Of a DNA stretch of 64,000 nucleotides, positions 56,903 through 64,000 are shown piece by piece. The stretch is from Bacillota bacterium (GTDB taxonomy: Bacteria; Bacillota; Sulfobacillia; Symbiobacteriales; Symbiobacteriaceae). A model generated the notes under the pieces. It was not told the origin of the DNA and ran no database searches. It saw only the letters and a program-made list of their open reading frames with translations. The DNA lies in assembly GCA_023623185.1 (NCBI GenBank), contig JAMNXV010000114.1, positions 1-64,000 on the forward strand, in the 5' to 3' direction. Each line of letters starts with the position of its first letter. Positions within the stretch are counted from its first letter, which is position 1. Made by a program: the position numbers and the translations under genes.

Positions 56903-58798
56903 TCACCCCGCCTCGAAGAACTTGAACTGCGCCTGAATGAGCCCGTAGTACGTGCCACGCCTGGCCATCAACTGTTCGTGGGTGCCCATCTCGACGATCC
57001 GCCCGTGGTCCAGCACCACGATCTTGTCCGCGTTGCGGATCGTCGACAGCCGGTGGGCGATGACGAATGAGGTGCGCCCCTTCAGGAGCTGCGCCAGGGC
57101 CTCCTGGATCAGCAACTCCGTCTGCGTGTCGATGGAGGCCGTCGCCTCGTCCAGCACCAGGATGCGCGGGTCCGCGAGCAGCGCGCGGGCAAACGAGAGC
57201 AGCTGCCGCTCGCCCATCGAGAGCCGCGAGCCCCGTTCGCGCACCTCCGTCTGGTAGCCGTGGGGGAGCCGCATGATGAAGTCGTGCGCCCGCACGGCCT
57301 TGGCGGCGGCGATCACCTCTTCGTCGGTGGCGTCCAGCCGGCCGTAGCGGATGTTGTCCATGATCGTGCCGCTGAAGATGAACGTGTCCTGCAGCACCAC
57401 GCTGATCTGCCGGCGCAGCGACTCCAGCGTCACGTCCCGCACATCCACGCCGTCGATCCGCACCGCGCCCTCGTCCACGTCGTAGAAGCGGGTGAGCAGG
57501 TTGATGATCGACGTCTTGCCCGCGCCGGTGTGGCCCACCAGGGCCACCGTCTCGCCCGGGGCCACCTTCAGGGAGACCCCGCGCAGGGCGGTGCGCCCTT
57601 TTTCGTATGCGAAGGTCACATTGTCCAGCTCCACCTCGCCCCGGATCGGGGGCAGCGGCCGGGCGTCGGGCTTCTCGGGCACCGTGGGCTTCGTGTCCAG
57701 GTACTCGAAGATCCGCTCGCTGGAGGCCATGGCCACCAGCATCTGGCCGTAGAGCCGCGAGATCCGCAGGATCGGCTCCCAGAACTCGCCGACGTAGGTC
57801 ACGAACGCGACCAGCACGCCGACGGTGATCGCGCCGCTCTGCAGGATGCGGGTGCCGTAGAAGAAGACGACCGCGGTGCCCAGGGCGCCCATGATCTCCA
57901 CGATCGGCATGAACCAGGCGTTGAGCCGGATGGTGTTCAGCCAGGTGCGGCGCACCTGGACGTTCATATCGGCGAAGAAGTCCTTGTTGGGCTCCTGTTG
58001 GCTGAAGGCCTGCGTCACCCGCGCGCCCTGAATCGCCTCGGCCAGGTGCGCGGTGAGCCGGGAGCGCTGCAGCCGCACCCGCTGCCAGCCGTGGCGCACC
58101 CGGGTGCGCAGCCGCACGGTGGTGATCAGCATCAGCGGCAGGAAGGCGAAGATCACCACAGACAGCTTCAGGTGCATCGACATCATGATGACGACGATGC
58201 CGATCAGCGTCAGCACGTCCTGGAACAGGTTGATGATGCCGTTGGTAAACAGATCCTGCAGCGAGTTGACGTCGTTGGTGATGCGCACCAGGATCGAGCC
58301 GGCCGGCCGGGTGTCGAAGAAGCGGAGCGAGAGCGACTGCACGTGCGAGAAGATCTTCATCCGCAGGTCGTCCAGGGCCCGCTGCCCCACCCAGCTGGTC
58401 AGCCGAATTCGACCGTGGTTGGCGACCCAGTTGACGAGGTGCACCGCCAGCATGATGCCGACCAGGATGGCGAGCCGCTCCGTGCGCTCATAGGGCTCCA
58501 GCCACTGCGTCCAGCGGGTGAAGCGGGTCTGCGGCTCCAGGACCGCGTCGATGGCCTGGGCGATCAGCCACGGTCCGGCCAGCTGCGTAAACGTCGCTGC
58601 CAGCATGGCCACAAAGGCGAGGATGACCTGTCGGGTATAGGGCAGCACAAAGCGCCCCAGCCGCTTCATCTGGTTCCAGTCGAAGGGCTTCTCGAAGACC
58701 TTCTCCTCCCGGTAGTAGAAGCGGTCCGCGTGCTCGCTCTGCTGGATCGGCCCGCGGTGGCGGAGTTCCCGGGCCGTGCGGTATTGACCCATGCCCAT
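56903..58798 (-). CDS. ABC transporter ATP-binding/permease protein (multidrug exporter half)
   Basis: ALVGHTGAGKTSIINLLTRFYDVDEG; LSMGERQLLSFARALLADPRILVLDEATASIDTQTE; N-terminal TM domain. Confidence 0.95.
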   Translation of the reverse strand: MGMGQYRTARELRHRGPIQQSEHADRFYYREEKVFEKPFDWNQMKRLGRFVLPYTRQVILAFVAMLAATFTQLAGPWLIAQAIDAVLEPQTRFTRWTQWLEPYERTERLAILVGIMLAVHLVNWVANHGRIRLTSWVGQRALDDLRMKIFSHVQSLSLRFFDTRPAGSILVRITNDVNSLQDLFTNGIINLFQDVLTLIGIVVIMMSMHLKLSVVIFAFLPLMLITTVRLRTRVRHGWQRVRLQRSRLTAHLAEAIQGARVTQAFSQQEPNKDFFADMNVQVRRTWLNTIRLNAWFMPIVEIMGALGTAVVFFYGTRILQSGAITVGVLVAFVTYVGEFWEPILRISRLYGQMLVAMASSERIFEYLDTKPTVPEKPDARPLPPIRGEVELDNVTFAYEKGRTALRGVSLKVAPGETVALVGHTGAGKTSIINLLTRFYDVDEGAVRIDGVDVRDVTLESLRRQISVVLQDTFIFSGTIMDNIRYGRLDATDEEVIAAAKAVRAHDFIMRLPHGYQTEVRERGSRLSMGERQLLSFARALLADPRILVLDEATASIDTQTELLIQEALAQLLKGRTSFVIAHRLSTIRNADKIVVLDHGRIVEMGTHEQLMARRGTYYGLIQAQFKFFEAG

Positions 58799-60607
58799 TC
58801 AGCGGCTCCCCCCCTTCGCGGCGGCCTGCGCCGCCCGCTGCTCCTCGTAATCGCGGAACTGTATGTCGTAGATAGCCCGGTAGACGCCGCCCCGGGCCAG
58901 CAGCTCCTCGTGGGTGCCCCGCTCCACGATGCGGCCCTCGTCCAACACCAGGATCTCGTCGGCGTGCTTCACCGAGGAGAGCCGGTGGGCGATGATGAAC
59001 GTCGTCCGCCCGCGCATGGCGCTCCGCAGCGCCAGCTGAATCTCGTGCTCGGTCTCCATGTCCACCGAGGCCGTGGCGTCGTCGAAGATCAGGATGCGGG
59101 GGTTGTTCAGGATCGCCCGGGCGATGGCGATGCGCTGCCGCTGGCCGCCGGAGAGGCCCATCCCCCGCTCGCCGATGATGGTGTCGTAGCCATCCGGCGT
59201 CTCCATGATGAAGTCGTGCGCCCGGGCCAGCTTCGCCGCCGTCACGATCTCTTCCATCGAAGCCGACCGGCGGCCGTAGGCGATGTTCTCCCGGATCGTC
59301 GCCGACCAGAGGAAGGTCTCCTGCTGCACGATGCCGATCTGCCGCCGCAGGTCGGTCAGGTCCAGGGCGCGCACATCGATGCCGTCGATCGTCACCCGGC
59401 CCCGGGTCGCGTCGTAGAACCGGGGGATCAGCGAGACCAGGGTCGTCTTGCCCGAGCCGGTGGCGCCGATCAGTCCGATGACGCTGCCGGGCGGGGCGTC
59501 CAGGTCGATGTCCGCCAGCGCCGGCCGCGCGGTGATCTCGCCGGTGCCCGGCCTGGGCGAGTCGTACTGGAACGTCACCCCCTCGAAGCGCACGTGGCCC
59601 GCCATCTCCGGCAGACGCACCGCATCCGGCCGGCTGCGCACGGCCACCGGGTGCTCCAGCACCTCCAGCAGCCGCTGGCCCGAGGCCGCGGCCTGGGTCA
59701 TCTCGTTGATGCGGTAGCCGATCTCCCGCATCGGCCAGATCCAGTACCAGATCAAGCTGTTGAAGGCGACCAGCTCGCCCAGGGTGAGGTCGTTCCGGAG
59801 CACCAGCCAGCCGCCGTAGGCGAGCATCAAGGTGAGGGTCAGGTTGGAGAGCAGCTCGATCACCGGGAAGTACCGGGCCCAGAGCCCCGCCGTGTTCAGG
59901 TTGGCCTTCAGGTACTCCTGGCTGTGGGCCGAGAACTTCTCCACCTCGAACGGCTCCCTGGCGAAGGACTTGACCGTCCGCATGCCGCTCAGGTTCTCCT
60001 GGGTGGCGGTGGAGAGGCTGGCCAGCGCCTCGCGGACCCTGCGGAAGGCCGGGTGCACCTGCCGCTCGAACCGCATCACCACCACCAGCAGGAAGGGCAT
60101 CGCCAACAGGGTGACCAGGGTCAGCCGGACGGACATGGAGAGCATGACGACCAGCGAGAAGAGCGTCATGAAGAAGATGTCCATCAGGTGCACGAAGCCG
60201 AAGGAGAGGAACATCCGGAAGGCCTCCACATCGGATGTGACGCGCGACATCAGGTCGCCCGTGTGGGCGTTGTCGTAGTACTTGAAGTGCAGGTACTGGA
60301 GCTTGTCGTAGAGGGCGTTGCGCAGGTCAAAGGTCGCGTTCTGCCCGAACACGTGGCCCAGATACTGCCGCAGGAAGTTGAACACCGCGCGCACCAGGGC
60401 CACCCCCACCACCGCCGCGGCCCAGTAAGGCAACTCCCCGAACCGCTGCTCCCGGATGACCCTGTCGATCAGCTGCTCCAGCAGCCACGGCCGCACCAGG
60501 CCCACGGCGGTCAGGAGCGCCATCGCCAGCACCGAGCCCAGACCCCACCCGATGTACGGCGTATAGAACCGCCTGAGGCGAACGAACACCTGCATGGACG
60601 GAACCAA
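58799..60607 (-). CDS. ABC transporter ATP-binding/permease protein (multidrug exporter half)
   Basis: LIGATGSGKTTLVSLIPRFYDATRG; LSGGQRQRIAIARAILNNPRILIFDDATASVDMETE. Confidence 0.95.
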   Translation of the reverse strand: MVPSMQVFVRLRRFYTPYIGWGLGSVLAMALLTAVGLVRPWLLEQLIDRVIREQRFGELPYWAAAVVGVALVRAVFNFLRQYLGHVFGQNATFDLRNALYDKLQYLHFKYYDNAHTGDLMSRVTSDVEAFRMFLSFGFVHLMDIFFMTLFSLVVMLSMSVRLTLVTLLAMPFLLVVVMRFERQVHPAFRRVREALASLSTATQENLSGMRTVKSFAREPFEVEKFSAHSQEYLKANLNTAGLWARYFPVIELLSNLTLTLMLAYGGWLVLRNDLTLGELVAFNSLIWYWIWPMREIGYRINEMTQAAASGQRLLEVLEHPVAVRSRPDAVRLPEMAGHVRFEGVTFQYDSPRPGTGEITARPALADIDLDAPPGSVIGLIGATGSGKTTLVSLIPRFYDATRGRVTIDGIDVRALDLTDLRRQIGIVQQETFLWSATIRENIAYGRRSASMEEIVTAAKLARAHDFIMETPDGYDTIIGERGMGLSGGQRQRIAIARAILNNPRILIFDDATASVDMETEHEIQLALRSAMRGRTTFIIAHRLSSVKHADEILVLDEGRIVERGTHEELLARGGVYRAIYDIQFRDYEEQRAAQAAAKGGSR

Positions 60608-60776
60608 CTCCCTTATTGCACTAGCACGTCTATCCCTATAACGTTCGCCCCCTCATTCGGTTACTCCTTCACTATGTAAATTGTCAACGGCATTTACCAC
60701 TAATTTGTTGACAGCGCGGCGGCCCCAACCTACGATTGAATTGTCAAAGTATGATAGGAAAGTCGGGGCGACGCGG

Positions 60777-62642
60777 ATGCGCATTCGGCTTGTCACCAAA
60801 CTGATCGGCCTTTCCCTGATCGGCACCGTTACCGTCGGCGTTGCAGCCGGCTCCATCTTCCTCGCCCTGAACCGCGTAGAAGCGGTGTACGGTGAGGTCG
60901 CACTGCAGATCCAGCCCGCCCACCAGGCGGCCACCGCGCTCAATGCCGCCCTCTACCGCATGAGCGCAGCCGCGCGCGGCTACGTGATCGACCCGTCGGC
61001 CGACGTCCGCGCGCATTTCGCAGACGCGTACGGCGACGTGGCCGCCCACATCGCGGAGATCCGCGCGCACACAGACGACCCCGTGGTGCTGCAGCACGTG
61101 GCAGAAGCACAGGATCTGGCCGGAACGTACGCCGAGGCCATGCAGAAGATGATGGACCTGCGGGACGACGGCCTGGTCTCGCAGGCCACGACGGTCCTGA
61201 AGAACGAGGTCATCCCCGTCAACGAGAAGATCATCGCAGCCACCGGCCAGGCCGCCGCGCGTCTCCAGTTGCTGGCTGAGGAGGCGACGCTTGAGGCGCA
61301 GCGCCAGGCCGCCTCAGCCCGGCTGATCGGCGCCGCCGTCACGTCGCTGGGCGTGGCGCTGGCCCTGGCGATCGGCATCCCGGTGGCCCGCTCGCTGGCG
61401 AACCCCGTCCGGCAGCTCTCCCAGGTGGCCCTGCAGGTGGCTGCGGGCGACCTGACCGTCGCGGAGCTGCCCGTCCGCGGCGGGGACGAGGTGGCCGACC
61501 TCACCCGGGCGGTGAACACGATGCTGGCCTCGCTCCGCACCCTCATCCGGGAACTCGCGGCATCGGCCGCCACTCTCGGCGACGCCTCCGAGGCGCTGGG
61601 GGCCGTTGCCGCCCAGGCCACCCAGGCGGCCGACCAGGTGGCCGGCAGCATGGAGCAGGTGGCCGCGGGAGGCAGCAGCCAGGCCGCGGCGGCGGCCGAG
61701 GTCCAGCAGACCATGCAGCAGCTGCAAGAGGCGATCCGCCAGGTCTCGGCCGGGGCGGAGCAGACCACCGGCGAGATTCAGCAGGCGGTGGCGGTGCTGG
61801 GCGCCGTGACCCGCGAAACCGCCGACATGGCGCGGGCGGCCTCCGCCGAAGCCGCGGCGGTGCTGGAGGGGACCCGCAGCGCCGCCGAGGGGGCGCGTGC
61901 CGTGGAGGCTGCGACCGCCGGCATGAGCCGGGTGAAGGACGCCGCCGATCTCACGGCGCAGAAGGTACGCCGCCTGGCGTCGCTCTCGGTGGAGATAGGG
62001 AACATCACCACCGCCATTTCCGACATCGCCGGGCAGACCAACCTGCTGGCCCTGAACGCGGCCATTGAGGCCGCGCGGGCCGGCGAGCACGGACGGGGCT
62101 TCGCAGTGGTGGCGGGCGAGGTGCGGCGCCTGGCGGAGGGCGCGTCCCGGTCAGCCGGGGAAATCGCCGGGCTGATCGAGAAGATCCAGTCGCTCACCGC
62201 CGAGGTCGCCACAGCCATGGAGGCCGGCCTGGCGGAGGTCGACACCGGCGTGCAGCAGGCTGCGGAGGCCGGCCAGGCCCTGCAGCGGCTGCATCAGACG
62301 GCCGAGCACACCATGCAGAGCGTGGAGCGGATCGCCCAGGTGGCCGAGCGCACCCGGGAGCGGCTCGAGTCGATGGATCAGCTCTTCACCAACATCGTGA
62401 CCGTCGCCGAGGAAAACTCGGCCGCATCCGAGGAGATGGCCGCCCAGGCCGGCCAGGTGTGCGCCTCGCTTGACCAGGTGGCGGACGTCGCACGGGAGAA
62501 CGCGAACGCGGCGGCCGCTGCCTCACAGGCCGCCTCCAGCATGGCCTTCGCCAGCACGGAAGTCTCCGCGGCCGCCCGGCGGGTGCAGAGGGTCGCGCAG
62601 CAGATGCGGGAGCAGGTCGGCCGGTTCCGAACGCCGGAGTGA
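60777..62642 (+). CDS. Methyl-accepting chemotaxis protein
   Basis: N-terminal TM, HAMP, hairpin tip [54 protein letters not shown]. Confidence 0.95.
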   Translation: MRIRLVTKLIGLSLIGTVTVGVAAGSIFLALNRVEAVYGEVALQIQPAHQAATALNAALYRMSAAARGYVIDPSADVRAHFADAYGDVAAHIAEIRAHTDDPVVLQHVAEAQDLAGTYAEAMQKMMDLRDDGLVSQATTVLKNEVIPVNEKIIAATGQAAARLQLLAEEATLEAQRQAASARLIGAAVTSLGVALALAIGIPVARSLANPVRQLSQVALQVAAGDLTVAELPVRGGDEVADLTRAVNTMLASLRTLIRELAASAATLGDASEALGAVAAQATQAADQVAGSMEQVAAGGSSQAAAAAEVQQTMQQLQEAIRQVSAGAEQTTGEIQQAVAVLGAVTRETADMARAASAEAAAVLEGTRSAAEGARAVEAATAGMSRVKDAADLTAQKVRRLASLSVEIGNITTAISDIAGQTNLLALNAAIEAARAGEHGRGFAVVAGEVRRLAEGASRSAGEIAGLIEKIQSLTAEVATAMEAGLAEVDTGVQQAAEAGQALQRLHQTAEHTMQSVERIAQVAERTRERLESMDQLFTNIVTVAEENSAASEEMAAQAGQVCASLDQVADVARENANAAAAASQAASSMAFASTEVSAAARRVQRVAQQMREQVGRFRTPE

Positions 62643-62734
62643 CGACCGGCGGCTGCTCGCCGCGCCCGCTTGCCCGCGCCCCCACGGGGTAGTATCATGG
62701 GCCCATAGGGCCCGAGTGATGGGAGCGGTAGGCC

Positions 62735-63178
62735 ATGCAGCACTTGCGAAGGCACCTCTCCGCCGGCGGCCTCGTCCTGAACAGGGGTTCCATCCTCCTG
62801 GTCCGGAACCGGCGCGGGCACTGGGGGCTGCCGAAAGGCCACTGGGAGCCCGGCGAGCTGCTGACAGAGACCGCCGCACGGGAGGTGCTGGAGGAGACGG
62901 GACTCCACGTGGAGATCGGCGACCTCGCGTTCATCACCGAGTTCCGGAACGCCGAGGCCAGGGAGCACCTCGTCCAGTTCTTCTTCGCAGCCAGACTGAT
63001 CGGCGGCTCCCTCGCCCCCGCCCCGGGGGAGATTTCCGGGGTGAAGTGGGTGCCAACCTCCGAGGTGGAGCAGTACATCCGCTGGCGCCCGTGGCTGGAG
63101 CCGCTGCGCCACTGGCTGGACGGCGGCACGATCCGGTATCATTCCTTTCCCGATCCCTCCCGGAACCGCATCCGCTGA
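62735..63178 (+). CDS. Nudix hydrolase
   Basis: Nudix box GHWEPGELLTETAAREVLEETGLHVEIG. Confidence 0.93.
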   Translation: MQHLRRHLSAGGLVLNRGSILLVRNRRGHWGLPKGHWEPGELLTETAAREVLEETGLHVEIGDLAFITEFRNAEAREHLVQFFFAARLIGGSLAPAPGEISGVKWVPTSEVEQYIRWRPWLEPLRHWLDGGTIRYHSFPDPSRNRIR

Positions 63179-63225
63179 CGGTGCGGGAGGGATGGCAGGC
63201 GCCCGCCGGGGCGCACCGCGAAAGA

Positions 63226-63258
63226 GAGGCCGGGGGTTCTCCATGAACCCCCGGCCTC
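63226..63258. terminator. Bidirectional hairpin GAGGCCGGGGGTTC-loop-GAACCCCCGGCCTC
   Basis: 13-bp perfect stem between convergent genes. Confidence 0.7.
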
Positions 63259-63275
63259 GTGCGCGCTCGCCCTTC

Positions 63276-64000
63276 TCAGGTTCCCGCCTGCAGGACCGCC
63301 CGCTGGCGGCGGAAATCCACGTCCGCATGGTACATCTCGGCCACCAGCAGGTTGGGGCCGGTGCAGCCCACCTCGGGGCAGTGGCAGTTCAGCGGCTGGA
63401 AGCGCGGATGCTGCTGCCAGCGGCGGAACGCATCCTCCAGCCGGTCGGTGCGGACGTCACCCAGCGGAGGCATCCCGCCGAAATCCGTCACCCGGATGGC
63501 CCCGGTGAACAGATCCACGTTGACCCGGTTCTTGCCGTCCGGGCAGTTGCGCACCGACACGTTCGGCGCCGCCGCGATCGCCCGGAGCAGGGCCTGGTCT
63601 TCCGGCAGCGGACTGCACGGCAGGAAGGGGAAGGTGCCGAAGAGCACCCACAGGTCCGGATCCCGCTCCTGCAGGAAGCGCACCACCGCCTGCCGGAAGG
63701 CCGCAAGCGGCAGGACGGGCAGGTCGGCCGCCCAGTCCACCGGGTACATGGGATGCACCTCGTGCCGCCGGCAGCCGATCTCCGCCAGGAACCGGTTCAT
63801 CGCCCCCAGGTGTTCGGCGGTCTCCAGGTTGACCATCGTCTCCGCAGAGACGAACCGCCCCTGCGCCGCCAGGGCCCGGGCATTCTCGATGATGCGCCGG
63901 AACAGCTTCCGGGAGGCGGCCGGCGACGCGCCCTCCCGCCCGTGCCCCCACACGGTGCGGTGGAAGTGCCCTTCGTCCCGGTAGTTCCAGGTGATATGGA
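63276..64000 (-). CDS. Radical SAM/CxCxxxxC protein, YfkAB-like; 5' end beyond window
   Basis: HITWNYRDEGHFHRTVWGHGREG...VHPMYPVDWAADLPVLPLAAFRQAVVRF...CHCPEVGCTGPNLLVAEMYH (CxCxxxxC). Frame stays open to position 64000. Confidence 0.75.
   Translation of the reverse strand, partial: HITWNYRDEGHFHRTVWGHGREGASPAASRKLFRRIIENARALAAQGRFVSAETMVNLETAEHLGAMNRFLAEIGCRRHEVHPMYPVDWAADLPVLPLAAFRQAVVRFLQERDPDLWVLFGTFPFLPCSPLPEDQALLRAIAAAPNVSVRNCPDGKNRVNVDLFTGAIRVTDFGGMPPLGDVRTDRLEDAFRRWQQHPRFQPLNCHCPEVGCTGPNLLVAEMYHADVDFRRQRAVLQAGT

Noticed and set aside
57260-60679. 1139-aa plus ORF
   Set aside because: Antisense to two clearly real ABC exporter genes.

Overview
High-GC chromosomal segment; the codon bias and gene families suggest a Firmicutes-like thermophile of the Symbiobacterium type (inference). 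The window is densely coding. In order it contains: dnaE (3' end off the left edge), an aldo/keto reductase, an SNF2 helicase/SWIM Zn-finger pair, a SAM methyltransferase, a FecBCD-class ABC importer operon with two DUF364 paralogs, a NarL-type two-component system with an ABC-2 exporter, a proline/amino-acid catabolism block (putB-rocA, livKHMGF-ocd) next to a sigma-54 enhancer-binding regulator, cydAB, a cysteine desulfurase, a DUF218 protein, a nitroreductase, a cell-wall amino-sugar/muropeptide salvage neighbourhood (GH20, DUF1343/NamZ, two class-C beta-lactamase-like hydrolases, NagZ, PIG-L deacetylase, Opp-type ABC importer, GNAT, BadF-type kinase), a paired ABC exporter, an MCP, a Nudix hydrolase and a radical-SAM protein (YfkAB-like, off the right edge). 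No rRNA, tRNA, CRISPR array or intact transposase was recognised. The most notable signals are: (i) a CGTTATGT-N8-ACATAACG operator resembling ModE sites in front of the FecBCD/DUF364 operon; (ii) two near-consensus sigma-54 promoters in front of putB and livK, with palindromes between livK and the regulator; (iii) a four-copy ~127 bp tandem array of palindromic units; (iv) several dispersed or paired palindromic repeats; (v) a 44 bp exact tandem duplication in front of the opp operon; (vi) three apparently damaged genes (a frameshifted DUF5316-like gene, a kinase lacking its phosphate-1 loop, and a split TPR/hydrolase). Many long ORFs in the supplied track are antisense shadows of GC-rich genes and were rejected.
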